DNA of 64,000 nt from DASRDU01 sp035560235. GTDB lineage: Bacteria; Acidobacteriota; Blastocatellia; RBC074. The stretch is taken from NCBI GenBank assembly GCA_035560235.1, contig DATMAG010000044.1:32907-96906 (forward strand), in the 5' to 3' direction. Positions 27,323 to 36,557 of the stretch are shown piece after piece. Position 1 is the stretch's first letter. Each line of letters opens with the position of its first letter. Below the pieces are notes generated by a model. It searched no databases. It was not told the DNA's origin and saw only the letters and a list, made by a program, of their open reading frames with translations. Both the position numbers and the translations under genes were made by a program.

Positions 27323-28306
27323 TTAGAAGCCGCAGTTCGACGGGAAGACCGGAACAATCAGGGTCTGCGGACCAGCGTAGGTCAGCTTGTGCAGGTTGCG
27401 GCCACCGGTGAAGTTGTTCGGTGACGTGCTGCCAAAGAGAACAGCACCCAGGATTCCGCGATCACCGCTCGTTGACCAGAGCTTCGTCCAGCCCACCGAG
27501 CCAGCCGGGATGATTCCGTTCAGACGCGGGGTGGTGCGCGGGAAGTTGGTGTTGTTCAGTGAGCGGTTGAGCTGGCAGCCCGCTGATGAAGTCCAGCTGT
27601 AGGGATTCTCCAGCTCATCAAACGTCAGAGCAAAGATGCTGCCGATGCTGTCAGCAGCCACACGCATGTCGCCGGAGATCCGGTTGACGATCAGGCGAAT
27701 GTCATAACCGTCGGCGAGGCTGGGCTGGTTGCTGATCGCCAGCACGCGCGGGAGGAACAGACCAAGTTCGGCAGCCAGATCGCCATTGGCGTTGACCGCT
27801 GACAGTACGCCCCACAGCGCCTCGGCGCCGAGGTTGGCGCTGAGGCCGTTGGCGAACTTGACCTGCTCATCACCCATGATTCTGGCACCGCCCGGCAGGC
27901 CGAATGCCGGACGCGGGACACCGTTGGCATCGGTCGCCACGGCAATGATGTAACCGGTCACGCCCGGATCGGCATCAGCCGCGTAGAAGGTCATGGTCTG
28001 GTTCGGAGTCAGACAGACGAATGAGTCCGCCACTGAGCAGGTGCTGCCGTCAATGAAGAAGAAGTGGACGGAAACACCATTCTGGTCGTCGGCATTGGTG
28101 ACGCTGATGCGGGTATTTTCCGCAGTGGGATTGGCTGCGCTGGAGGTGTAGATGTTGTAAACCAGCACGTTGCCCGCCATCTGGTCGCTCGGCAGCCAGG
28201 TGGCATCATACGGAGTTCCCGGATCGGCCGCCAGCGCGAAGGCTGACATCACGACCAGAGCTGCGAGAGTGAGGATTGTGTGTGTGAGTTTGTGTAAGGT
28301 TCGCAT
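27323..28306 (-). CDS. Exported protein, paralogue of the previous gene, unknown function
   Basis: This 327-residue secreted protein has a signal peptide (TILTLAALVVMSAFALA) and the same domain plan as the gene at 25986: NVLVYNIYTSSAANPTAEN, RISVTNADDQ, STCSVADSFVCLTPNQT and RNLHKLTYAGPQTLIVPVF. The two probably arose by tandem duplication, followed by divergence in the middle third. AAGGAG lies 10 nt before the ATG. No membrane segment other than the signal is seen. A hairpin follows it. Confidence 0.8.
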   Translation of the reverse strand: MRTLHKLTHTILTLAALVVMSAFALAADPGTPYDATWLPSDQMAGNVLVYNIYTSSAANPTAENTRISVTNADDQNGVSVHFFFIDGSTCSVADSFVCLTPNQTMTFYAADADPGVTGYIIAVATDANGVPRPAFGLPGGARIMGDEQVKFANGLSANLGAEALWGVLSAVNANGDLAAELGLFLPRVLAISNQPSLADGYDIRLIVNRISGDMRVAADSIGSIFALTFDELENPYSWTSSAGCQLNRSLNNTNFPRTTPRLNGIIPAGSVGWTKLWSTSGDRGILGAVLFGSTSPNNFTGGRNLHKLTYAGPQTLIVPVFPSNCGF

Positions 28307-29246
28307 TTAAGGTTTTCTCCTTTCGAAGTCAGGGTTCCGATGGTGAGGAACTTCTGCAATTGGTGATTGTTGCAATTGATTTATCAGGCGCTGTCCCGTC
28401 AGCCAGGATTGACTCCTGATAAAACCCCGTTATAGATACGCCTGGCTGCTCTGCAGGCAGGACAGACAGGCAGGAAAAGACTACCTGTGATTGTCAGCCC
28501 GGGGCGTGATCTCTCCGGCCTTCAATCTGAAGCAGGTTGCGCTGTCCCGATGAAGAATCGGAATGCGACAGAATGAAACCCGTGACGGTTGCCCCGTTCG
28601 AGGCATTGCCCGTCAGTTCCGCCAGCCTGGCGCAACAGACTTTCGCGGTTTTGTCCAAAGGCTTCATGGGGATTCCTTTGTCACTGATGACATCTTCTTT
28701 AGTTGTCTGACAGGGGCCGGGAACCTGTTCTGCTGTCTTTCGTAAGGCTCGTCCTGACTGGTGGCAGGACTTCAGCAAAACATCATCCCGGCAGCCCCTG
28801 GGGGTGAGGAACAACCTCTTCTGATTCCCGATGAATGCAGCCCTCATTTGTCAGGGAATCACTGTGGCAGACACTTCGGGCGAACCTCCGCACAACACAA
28901 ATCTCTGTGCAATGAAATCGGAAGCAGAAAGGAGACGACGCCGGAATTCAGCGCAGACAGGTCTTTCTCAACTCCTGCCTGATCTGCCACGTCACGAAGT
29001 GAAGCTGCCCAGTGAGTAGAGATGAAACTTTCCAGTGAGAGAAATTATTCAGCGAGATCACTGCGAATCTGGCCGGGTGAGGCGATGGATCGCAGGTAAG
29101 TAAGCCTTTTCGATAACGCTTCAGAACTCTTGCCGGTTTGTGAGGTGCTTACTGACGGGCGGAGTGTAATGCAGTTCGTGTTTGTGGTCAATACTTAGAT
29201 TGATAAATCTCACCATTCTCCACAATTTTTTCCTGGCATTCCCCTG
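28307..29246. other. Long gap (940 bp) with one possible small gene
   Basis: The gap between a minus-strand secreted-protein gene and a minus-strand dipeptidase gene is unusually long. It contains the possible 57-codon gene at 28494-28667. The part 29200-29240 is AT-richer than its surroundings. I find no tRNA, riboswitch or transposase, and no strong palindrome. Confidence 0.45.
28494..28667 (-). CDS. Possible small protein (57 aa), unknown function
   Basis: A short frame starts at ATG 28667 with AAAGGA 7 nt upstream, a good ribosome binding site. The product begins MKPLDKTAKVCCARLAELTG and continues NASNGATVTGFILSHS. It has two adjacent cysteines near the N-terminus and no signal peptide or membrane segment. 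The frame is open further upstream but with no other credible start. It could be a real small protein or chance. I do not recognise a family. Confidence 0.3.
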   Translation of the reverse strand: MKPLDKTAKVCCARLAELTGNASNGATVTGFILSHSDSSSGQRNLLQIEGRRDHAPG

Positions 29247-30404
29247 TCAGGGCAGATTTTCCCTGAAAAACCGCACGACATTCCCGCCCATAATCAACGC
29301 AATCTCGCTTTCGCTGAAGCCTTCCTGCAGCAGCGCGTCCGTAATCTGCACCAGCCCGGTCGTGTCAAATGGCTCAGCTACCGCGCCATCAAAATCAGAA
29401 CCAAGCCCGATGTGTTCGACTCCGGCCACGTTCACGGCATAACGAATCGCCCGCGCAATCGCCGCCGCGTCAGTGCCGCACACCGCTGTGTCCCAGTAGC
29501 CAATCCCGATCACGCCGCCCGTGCGGGCAATCGCCCTGAGTTGTTCATCGCTCAGGTTGCGGGTGTTGTTGCAGGTTCCCTTCACGCCGGAATGCGAAAC
29601 GACCACGGGCCGCGTGGCCAGCGCCAGCACATCGTCAATCGTCTGCGGCGAAGCGTGAGCCAGATCAACGATCATCTTTTTCGCTTCCATTCTTCTGATG
29701 ACCTCGCGGCCCGCTGCCGTCAGCCCGCCTTTATTAACGCCGTGCGCCGAACCGCCGATTTCATTATCGAAGAAATGCGTCGGAGCCATCATTCTGAATC
29801 CGGCGTCATACATCGCATCAACACTGGCCGGGTCGCCTTCGAGCACCTGCATGCCTTCGATGCCGAGCAGCCCGGCGGTAATTGCAGGCTCCTTCTGTCG
29901 CCGCGCCAGATAGCTGTCCATATCAGCAGCGGTTTTGATGATTGTCAGTCGCCCGTTCGATTCAGCCGCGAAGCGGTGCAACCGCTCGGCCTGATAGAGC
30001 GCCCGCGCCTTCAGGCTGCGCCACGCTGAAAGCGGCCAGCGTTCGGCCATCGCCAGCAAAGTAATGTTGTCGGTCGTGTCGTCATTATGTTCGATGTTCA
30101 TCGAACGCGGCGTCTTGCTGACGATGGTAAAGGCCTGCAACGCCACATTGCCTTCAATCAGGCGCGGCACGTCAACGTGACCATACGACCCGCGTTTGAG
30201 CAAATCACGATTCCAGAGCAGCGAATCAGCGTGCAGGTCGGCCACGATCAGCCGCCGATGCAGATCCTGCGCCCTGGCCGAAGCCTGATACGGCGGCGGG
30301 TTGAGCGTGGCGTTCATCCTCTTTCCAACCAGGCCCGGAACAATGAAGAAGAAAACACCCAGGGCCAGCAGCAGGGCCGCAGCAACGAAAAGTATTTTTT
30401 TCAT
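29247..30404 (-). CDS. Membrane dipeptidase (peptidase family M19)
   Basis: This 385-residue zinc dipeptidase has an N-terminal signal or anchor (ILFVAAALLLALGVFFFIV). The M19 motifs are present: the HxD pair in VADLHADSLL, the bridging Glu in GIEGMQVLEG, and the distal histidines in THFFDNEIGGS and VSHSGVKG. SDFDGAV is the C-terminal ligand region. It cleaves dipeptides, including those with D-residues, at the cell envelope. No operon partner is seen. No clear ribosome binding site precedes the ATG. Length and motif order match renal dipeptidase-like bacterial proteins. Confidence 0.93.
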   Translation of the reverse strand: MKKILFVAAALLLALGVFFFIVPGLVGKRMNATLNPPPYQASARAQDLHRRLIVADLHADSLLWNRDLLKRGSYGHVDVPRLIEGNVALQAFTIVSKTPRSMNIEHNDDTTDNITLLAMAERWPLSAWRSLKARALYQAERLHRFAAESNGRLTIIKTAADMDSYLARRQKEPAITAGLLGIEGMQVLEGDPASVDAMYDAGFRMMAPTHFFDNEIGGSAHGVNKGGLTAAGREVIRRMEAKKMIVDLAHASPQTIDDVLALATRPVVVSHSGVKGTCNNTRNLSDEQLRAIARTGGVIGIGYWDTAVCGTDAAAIARAIRYAVNVAGVEHIGLGSDFDGAVAEPFDTTGLVQITDALLQEGFSESEIALIMGGNVVRFFRENLP

Positions 30405-30979
30405 ATGAGGCTTGAAGCGAAAGTCTGTTTTCAGAATGCCGACGACCGCACCCGGAGTATAGCGGTGAAGCCCCGCTCACGTGAAGCCACTTCGGGAAAT
30501 TCAGCCGCAGGCAGCCACGAATGCACACGAATTTTCACGAATGGCTCCTGAGCTTTCAAGTGTACCTTCAGGAACGCGGCAGCGTCTGGAGTGCGGCGCC
30601 AGGCCGCCACGCTTTCAGACAAAGATAGTTTGCCTCGGACAGACTGGTGCGCGTTCGTGTTCATTCGTGGCGTTTTCATTTCCTTGCCGACGGTCGCCTC
30701 GCTTGAAGATTGCCTGCGGCTCGGTCATACTCCGGCTCTCAATTTTGATTTTACGTTTTTGCCTGTGATTGCCCGCTGAACATTGAGCTGCTGTAACTTC
30801 AGACAGGCCGGATGCCCGCAGTTTCCGCTGTGTCTGGCGGTTTTGTCTCCGGCAGCAGTTCAAGCCTTCCTGAACATCAATCAACTGCCATCAGACTTTA
30901 ATGCCGCGCGATCTGCCGATGGCGCGGGCAGCGGGCGGGCGCAAACAGCAGCGCCTGCAATCAGGGAGAAAACAGCATC
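30405..30979. repeat. Divergent gap with ACGAAT-word repeats
   Basis: This 575-bp gap contains a repeat pair. Arm 30514-30543 (GCCACGAATGCACACGAAT and an ACGAAT copy) faces arm 30652-30672 (GCGTTCGTGTTCATTCGTGG). The word ACGAAT recurs about every 10 nt. The rest (30680-30970) shows no gene; a GGGAG at 30964-30968 lies 11 nt from the rsgA start. Confidence 0.7.
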
Positions 30980-32071
30980 ATGATGAACTCTGAACATCTG
31001 ATCCGGTTCGGCTGGGATTCATTCTTTGCCTCGCACTTCCAGCCCTTCGCCGCAAAGGGATTTCACGCAGGCCGCGTGATGCTCGAATACAACAACTTCT
31101 TTCGCGTCGTGACCGCTGAAGGCGAACTGCTGGCTGAAATCGCAGGCCGCCTGAAACACGAAGCCGCGAGCCGCGAGCAACTGCCGTCAGTCGGTGACTG
31201 GGTGGCGCTGCGACTGCGCGGAGATGGCAAGGCCACGATTCACGCCGTGCTGCCGCGCCGCAGCCGCTTCGCGCGCAAGATGGCCGGAGCGCGCACCGAA
31301 GCGCAGGTCGTCGGAGCCAACATTGACACGATCTTTCTGTTGACCAGCCTCAATCAGGATTTCAACCCGCGCCGCGTCGAACGCTTTCTGACTTCGCTCG
31401 CTGAAAGCGGCGCCAGCCCCGTCATCATTCTCAGCAAGGCTGATCTGTGCGCCGATGCTGAAGAAGTAGAAAACAGAGTCGCTGAAATGCAGCAGTCAGC
31501 CTGCGGCGCGCCGGTTCACGCCGTCAGCGTCGTCACGCGCCAGGGCATTGATGAACTGCGGCAGTACCTCAGCGCAGGCCGCACCGTTGCGCTGATCGGT
31601 TCATCCGGCGTCGGCAAATCAACGCTCATCAATCATCTCGTCGGCAGCGAGGTGCAGCAGGTCCGCGACATTCGTGAACACGATGATCGCGGGCAGCACA
31701 CAACGCGCCATCGTCAGTTGTTCCTGCTGCCGCAGGGCGGGCTGATTCTCGATACACCAGGCATGCGCGAACTTCAGTTGTGGGACGGCGACACCGGCGT
31801 GCATTCAGCCTTTGAGGACATCGAAGAACTCGCCGCGCAGTGCCATTTCAGCGACTGCCATCATCAGCAGGAACCGCACTGCGCCGTGCGCGCCGCAATT
31901 GAAGCAGGCACGCTCGCACCTGAGCGGCTGGAAAATTATCTGAAGCTGCAACAGGAACTCGACCACCTGGCCCGCAGGCAGGATGAAGCAGCGCGCCTGA
32001 GCGAAAAGAACAGATGGAAGAAGCTCACGCGAGAGGCAAAGGAGCGGGCCAGGGCAAAGCGAACGGGCTGA
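30980..32071 (+). CDS. rsgA: Ribosome small subunit-dependent GTPase RsgA
   Basis: This 363-residue GTPase assists late maturation of the 30S subunit. It has an N-terminal OB-fold, then the circularly permuted G-domain: G4 ILSKADLC precedes G1 GSSGVGKST and G3 DTPGMREL. The C-terminal zinc knuckle is visible in CHFSDCHHQQEPHC. It is cytoplasmic and associates with the ribosome. The next gene, trpC, starts 79 bp later on the same strand after a small hairpin, so read-through is possible but a shared function is not expected. Confidence 0.95.
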   Translation: MMNSEHLIRFGWDSFFASHFQPFAAKGFHAGRVMLEYNNFFRVVTAEGELLAEIAGRLKHEAASREQLPSVGDWVALRLRGDGKATIHAVLPRRSRFARKMAGARTEAQVVGANIDTIFLLTSLNQDFNPRRVERFLTSLAESGASPVIILSKADLCADAEEVENRVAEMQQSACGAPVHAVSVVTRQGIDELRQYLSAGRTVALIGSSGVGKSTLINHLVGSEVQQVRDIREHDDRGQHTTRHRQLFLLPQGGLILDTPGMRELQLWDGDTGVHSAFEDIEELAAQCHFSDCHHQQEPHCAVRAAIEAGTLAPERLENYLKLQQELDHLARRQDEAARLSEKNRWKKLTREAKERARAKRTG

Positions 32072-32088
32072 GCCTGTCTGTTTCATTC

Positions 32089-32112
32089 GGGGCAGTTGAA
32101 CTATACTGCCCC
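32089..32112 (+). terminator. Small hairpin between rsgA and trpC
   Basis: GGGGCAGT (32089-32096) pairs with ACTGCCCC (32105-32112) across an 8-nt loop. Only a short pyrimidine run follows, so it may be a weak terminator or attenuator. TATACT within it (32102-32107) could alternatively be a -10 box for trpC. No typical trp leader peptide is seen. Confidence 0.4.
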
Positions 32113-32150
32113 TTCCCTGCTCACGCCTGAATCACTCGTCAGCAATCATT

Positions 32151-32942
32151 ATGAACGACATTCTTTCACAGATTGTCGCCCGCAAACGCGAGCGACTGAA
32201 TGAAGCCAAAGCACAACTTCCGCTCGCCGCGCTGCAATCAGCCGTGCAGCCGCGCACCGGCTCGCAGGCGCATCGCTTCAGCGCGGCTTTGCAACGCGAC
32301 GCCATCAGCATCATTGCCGAAGTCAAACGCCGCTCGCCGTCAAAGGGCGTCATCCGCGCTGAGTTCGATCCGGTCAGCATTGCGCGCAACTACACGGCGA
32401 ATGGCGCAGCGGCGATTTCAGTGTTGACCGAAGAGGATTATTTTGACGGCTCGCTTGCTCACCTGCGGGCCGTGCGCGAAGTCACGCCGCTCGCGCTGCT
32501 GCGCAAGGATTTTGTTTTCGACGAATATCAGATTTACGAAGCCCTGCACGCCGGAGCCGATGCCATTCTGCTGATTGCAGCCCTGCTCGACGGGCCTCAC
32601 TTCAACGATCTGTTGCAGACGGCTCACAGCCTGGGGCTTGATGCGCTCGTTGAAATTCACGACCGCGCAGAGGCCGACAAGGTCTTGCCATATGACGTGC
32701 GGCTGCTCGGCGTCAACAACCGCAACCTGCGAACCTTCGTCACGACGCTTGAAACGTCAGTCAGCCTGGCCGCCGAACTGCCGCGCTCGCTGACGCTCAT
32801 CAGCGAAAGCGGAATTCGCACCCGCGCCGATATTGAGCGATTGCGCGAAGCCGGATTCAGGGCCTTTCTGATTGGTGAAGAGTTTATGCGCTCGGCTGAT
32901 GAAGGCGCTGCACTGCGCGAGCTATTAATAGCCGCGAATTGA
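32151..32942 (+). CDS. trpC: Indole-3-glycerol phosphate synthase
   Basis: This 263-residue TIM-barrel enzyme makes indole-3-glycerol phosphate from CdRP in tryptophan synthesis. The motif IIAEVKRRSPSKGVI carries the catalytic Lys, and LRKDFVFDEYQIYEA, GVNNRNLRTF and SESGIRTRADI are diagnostic. It heads the aromatic amino acid cluster, in the order C, F, B, then A further on. trpE, trpG and trpD are not in the window. The trpF start follows after a 77-bp spacer. Confidence 0.97.
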   Translation: MNDILSQIVARKRERLNEAKAQLPLAALQSAVQPRTGSQAHRFSAALQRDAISIIAEVKRRSPSKGVIRAEFDPVSIARNYTANGAAAISVLTEEDYFDGSLAHLRAVREVTPLALLRKDFVFDEYQIYEALHAGADAILLIAALLDGPHFNDLLQTAHSLGLDALVEIHDRAEADKVLPYDVRLLGVNNRNLRTFVTTLETSVSLAAELPRSLTLISESGIRTRADIERLREAGFRAFLIGEEFMRSADEGAALRELLIAAN

Positions 32943-33019
32943 CTTTATTTGACACGCATCTCATTTACACGATGCTGTGGCTGAAATGCGTATTCGTATC
33001 AGTTCGTGGCTTAATTCAT

Positions 33020-33655
33020 ATGACTCCGATCAAGCTCAAAGTCTGCGGCATCACTTCATTCGACGACGCGGCGGCAGCCGTTGACTGTGGCGCAACGTAT
33101 CTGGGCTTCAATTTCTATCGGCCAAGCCCGCGCTACATTGAGCCTGCGGCGGCGCGTGCAATCATTGAAAGTTTGCCGTCACACATCGTCAGCGTCGGCG
33201 TGTTCGTCAACGAAGCGCAGCCGGATGAGGTTATCAGAATCATGGAAGCGAGCGGCGTGCAGATGGCGCAGCTTCACGGCGATGAAACGCCTGACTACTG
33301 CGCGCAGACGGGCGCGGCGCGGGTCATTAAGGCCTTGCGGGCCGGAGATGATTTTGATCCGCGTGAAGTCACGCGCTATCCGGCGGCGGCGATTCTGCTC
33401 GATGCCTTTGACAAAAAGCTTTATGGCGGCACGGGGCGTGCGACTAACCAGGCGGCGGCGGCTGAAGCGGCAAAGCTGGCGAAAATTTTTCTGGCCGGGG
33501 GGCTTTCGCCTGAGAACGTGGCTGATGCTATCCTGCGCGTCAGACCTTTTGCGGTGGATGTCAACAGCGGCGTCGAAAGCGCGCCGGGCCGCAAAAGCCC
33601 TGACAAACTGCGGGCGCTCAGACGCGCGCTCGATTCGCTCTCATCACTTTTATGA
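33020..33655 (+). CDS. trpF: Phosphoribosylanthranilate isomerase
   Basis: This 211-residue TIM-barrel isomerase converts PRA to CdRP. The N-terminal KLKVCGITSFDDA carries the catalytic Cys and AVDVNSGVESAPGRK is the phosphate-binding end. A longer frame begins at 32939 but its extra 27 residues match no family, so I start at ATG 33020. No clear ribosome binding site is seen. The stop overlaps the trpB start in ATGA, a 4-base overlap that indicates translational coupling. Confidence 0.96.
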   Translation: MTPIKLKVCGITSFDDAAAAVDCGATYLGFNFYRPSPRYIEPAAARAIIESLPSHIVSVGVFVNEAQPDEVIRIMEASGVQMAQLHGDETPDYCAQTGAARVIKALRAGDDFDPREVTRYPAAAILLDAFDKKLYGGTGRATNQAAAAEAAKLAKIFLAGGLSPENVADAILRVRPFAVDVNSGVESAPGRKSPDKLRALRRALDSLSSLL

Positions 33656-34881
33656 CTGACGAAACGATTGACTATTCGGCGCTGCCTGACGAGGGCGGCC
33701 ACTTCGGCGTTTACGGCGGCAGCTTCGTGCCCGAAACGCTGATGCACAATCTCGAGGAACTGAAGGCGGCCTACGCGGCGGCTAAGGATGACCCTGACTT
33801 TCAGCGCGAATTTGATCAGTTGCTGCGCGAATATGTCGGGCGGCCTTCGCCACTCACCTTTGCGGCGCGGCTGACTGAGCATCTGGGCGGCGCGAAAATC
33901 TATCTCAAGCGCGAAGACCTCAATCACACCGGCGCGCACAAGATCAACAACGCGCTCGGTCAGATTCTGCTCGCTGAACGGATGGGCAAGCGGCGCATCA
34001 TTGCAGAAACCGGCGCGGGTCAGCACGGAGTCGCCACGGCGACGGTCTGCGCGATGCGCGGTTTGCAGTGCATCGTTTATATGGGCACTGAGGACATGCG
34101 GCGGCAGGCGCTCAATGTCTTTCGCATGCGCCTGCTCGGCGCTGAAGTCGTCGGCGTTGATTCGGGCAGCCGCACGCTCAAGGACGCGATCAACGAAGCG
34201 CTGCGCGACTGGGTGACGAATGTTGAGGACACGCATTACCTGCTCGGTTCGGTGCTTGGCCCGCACCCGTACCCGATGATGGTGCGCGATTTTCAGCGCG
34301 TGATTGGCCGCGAAGCCCGCGCGCAGATGCTCGAACGCGAAGGCCGCCTGCCCGATTACCTGATTGCGTGTGTCGGCGGCGGCAGCAACGCCATCGGCCT
34401 GTTCCACGATTTTCTCAACGATGCCGAAGTAAAAATGATCGGCGTCGAAGCGGGCGGCTTTGGCACGAATGTCGGTGAACACGCGGCGCGTTTCTTAAGC
34501 GCAGGCGGCGGGCGCGTCGGCGTGTTGCAGGGCACGCGCAGTTATGTGTTGCAGGACGAGCGCGGACAGATTGCGGCGACGCATTCAGTCTCAGCCGGAC
34601 TCGATTATCCAAGCATCGGGCCGGAGCATTCTTACCTGCACGATCAGGCACGGGTGAAGTATGTTTCAGCAACTGATGACGAAGCGCTGGCCGCGCTGCA
34701 ACTGCTTTCACGCACCGAAGGCATCATCCCGGCGCTGGAAAGTTCGCACGCCCTGGCCGAAGTCATCAGACTTGCGCCCACGCTCGCCAGCGATCAGATC
34801 ATCGTCGTCAATCTCAGCGGGCGCGGCGACAAGGATGTCAACACAGTGATTGAAAAGCTGGGCTATTCAATGCAGTCCTGA
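33652..34881 (+). CDS. trpB: Tryptophan synthase beta chain
   Basis: This 409-residue PLP enzyme makes tryptophan from indole and serine. The PLP lysine is in LNHTGAHKINNALGQ, the substrate loop in ETGAGQHGVATAT, the phosphate site in CVGGGSNAIG, and the start GHFGVYGGSFVPETLM is canonical. It is coupled to trpF by a 4-base overlap. Its partner trpA is not next to it but about 2.3 kb downstream. Confidence 0.98.
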   Translation: MTDETIDYSALPDEGGHFGVYGGSFVPETLMHNLEELKAAYAAAKDDPDFQREFDQLLREYVGRPSPLTFAARLTEHLGGAKIYLKREDLNHTGAHKINNALGQILLAERMGKRRIIAETGAGQHGVATATVCAMRGLQCIVYMGTEDMRRQALNVFRMRLLGAEVVGVDSGSRTLKDAINEALRDWVTNVEDTHYLLGSVLGPHPYPMMVRDFQRVIGREARAQMLEREGRLPDYLIACVGGGSNAIGLFHDFLNDAEVKMIGVEAGGFGTNVGEHAARFLSAGGGRVGVLQGTRSYVLQDERGQIAATHSVSAGLDYPSIGPEHSYLHDQARVKYVSATDDEALAALQLLSRTEGIIPALESSHALAEVIRLAPTLASDQIIVVNLSGRGDKDVNTVIEKLGYSMQS

Positions 34882-34950
34882 AAGCTCCCGGCTGCCGACA
34901 CCCTGTTGCACATTCCCAAAATCAATAACAAAACAACCTCTCAAAAACTC

Positions 34951-36228
34951 ATGCACCTCAGATCATTCACACTGACCATCACCCTGTTGCTCATCTGCGC
35001 TCTGGCGGGCTGCCGCCGGTCAGAGCCGGAAGTCAAAAACCCCGTCACGACCGGCACGCTCACCCGCAGTGAGCGCATCATCGTTTCACCGGATTCGCTG
35101 CCGAAACCATTTGAGACAAAGTCAGCCGACAACCCTTCGGTCATTGTGCCGCAGCCGCCTGATGCCCGGTTGCAGGTTCCTGCCGGATTTACCGTCAGCG
35201 TCTTTGCCGAAGGCGATTTCTCGCTCCCCCGCTGGATCATCGAAGGGCCGAACGGCGATCTGTTCGTGGCTGACTCTGCCGCAGGCAACATCACGCTGCT
35301 GCGCGACGCCAACAAGGACGGCGCGATTGACAACAAAACCGAACGCTTCAGTTTCGTCTCAGGACTGAAGCGCCCGTTCGGGATGGCCATTCACGACGGT
35401 TATTTTTATGTCGGCAATGTGGACAGCGTCGTGCGCTTCAGGTACCAGGAAGGCGCAACGAAGCTCGAAGGCCAGCCGGAAAAGATCATTGACCTGACCA
35501 TTCCCGGACAGAACAATCACTGGACGCGCAATCTGATCTTCAGCCCTGATGGAAAAAAACTCTACGTCAGCGTCGGTTCAGGAACCAACGTGGATATTGA
35601 ACCCGACCCGCGCCGCGCCGCGATCAGCCAATACAATCCTGACGGCAGCGGCCATCGCATCTTTGCTTCAGGCTTGCGCAATCCGACCGGACTCGCCATC
35701 AATCCGGTGACGAAGGAACTGTGGACAGCGGTCAATGAACGCGACGAACTGGGCGATGACCTCGTGCCTGATTACATCACGTCGGTGAAGGACGGCGGCT
35801 TTTACGGCTGGCCGTATTCATACATCGGCAAAAACGTTGACCCGCGCCGCGCAAAGGATCAGAAGCCCGAACTCGTGGCAAAGGCCCTTGTGCCTGACGT
35901 GCTGATTGAAGCTCACAGCGCGCCGCTCGGAGTGGTCTTTTACACCGGCTCGATGTTCCCGAAGGAGTATCAGAACAACGCCTTCGTTGCGCTGCACGGT
36001 TCGTGGAACCGTTCGCAGAAGCGCGGCTACAAGGTCGTGCGCGTGCCTTTCAGGGACGGCAGGCCCGAAGGCGGCTATGAAAACTTCGTCACCGGCTGGC
36101 TCACTGATGCGCCGAAGCAGGAAGTGTGGGGGCGGCCCGTCGGGCTGCTCGTGCTGCGTGACGGTTCGCTGCTGATCGTTGATGACGGCGCAAAAAAAAT
36201 CTGGCGCGTGACTTACGTCAATCCGTAA
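34951..36228 (+). CDS. Sorbosone/glucose dehydrogenase-like lipoprotein (beta-propeller)
   Basis: This 425-residue protein starts at ATG 34951 with a lipoprotein signal and lipobox LAGC, so it would be anchored to a membrane. The body is a six-bladed beta-propeller of the PQQ-dependent sugar dehydrogenase family: FAEGDFSLPRWIIEGPNGDLF, LTIPGQNNHWTRNLIFSPDGK and ASGLRNPTGLAI (all in parts). The last motif includes the region that binds PQQ in glucose dehydrogenases. It sits between trpB and the toxin-antitoxin pair, with no functional link to tryptophan synthesis. Whether it binds PQQ is not certain. Confidence 0.85.
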   Translation: MHLRSFTLTITLLLICALAGCRRSEPEVKNPVTTGTLTRSERIIVSPDSLPKPFETKSADNPSVIVPQPPDARLQVPAGFTVSVFAEGDFSLPRWIIEGPNGDLFVADSAAGNITLLRDANKDGAIDNKTERFSFVSGLKRPFGMAIHDGYFYVGNVDSVVRFRYQEGATKLEGQPEKIIDLTIPGQNNHWTRNLIFSPDGKKLYVSVGSGTNVDIEPDPRRAAISQYNPDGSGHRIFASGLRNPTGLAINPVTKELWTAVNERDELGDDLVPDYITSVKDGGFYGWPYSYIGKNVDPRRAKDQKPELVAKALVPDVLIEAHSAPLGVVFYTGSMFPKEYQNNAFVALHGSWNRSQKRGYKVVRVPFRDGRPEGGYENFVTGWLTDAPKQEVWGRPVGLLVLRDGSLLIVDDGAKKIWRVTYVNP

Positions 36229-36329
36229 ACGGTACTGCCGACAGGGCGGCAGAAATGCTTGCCTCGTCCGGGACAGATCAGTATGCTTTCTGTCCCGGCA
36301 GTATTTTCCTGAGCATTGATGAGGTAATT

Positions 36330-36557
36330 ATGAGTGTTCTGACTCTCGATCCGGCACTGTCGAACAAGGAAAAGGAAGACATCGAGCAGCTGCGCAATGA
36401 AGCCAGCGAAGTCATTCTTGATCCCGACATCTGGTTCAGAACTCCCAACGAACGACTGGGCGGGCATGAACCCATTGAAGTTGCGGCACAGGGGGACGAT
36501 GGAATCAGAATTGTTCGGGATCTGATTGAATCCATCCGTTATGGCATCCCCACATGA
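36330..36557 (+). CDS. Antitoxin of RES-type TA module (MbcA/ParS/Xre C-terminal domain only)
   Basis: This 75-residue protein carries the toxin-binding domain of Xre/MbcA/ParS antitoxins: DPDIWFRTPNERLGGHEPIEVA, then DDGIRIVRDLIESIRYGIP (shown in parts). Members are usually 120-150 residues with an N-terminal HTH. Here the ATG with GAGG 5 nt upstream leaves no room for one, and the longer frame back to 36255 does not show an HTH either. Autoregulation by DNA binding is therefore doubtful. Its stop overlaps the toxin start in ATGA, indicating tight coupling. It is located between trpB and trpA. Confidence 0.87.
   Translation: MSVLTLDPALSNKEKEDIEQLRNEASEVILDPDIWFRTPNERLGGHEPIEVAAQGDDGIRIVRDLIESIRYGIPT

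Noticed and set aside
33421..34482. A 353-residue minus-strand frame across trpF and trpB
   Set aside because: It overlaps two certain genes in antisense and has no domain-like sequence.
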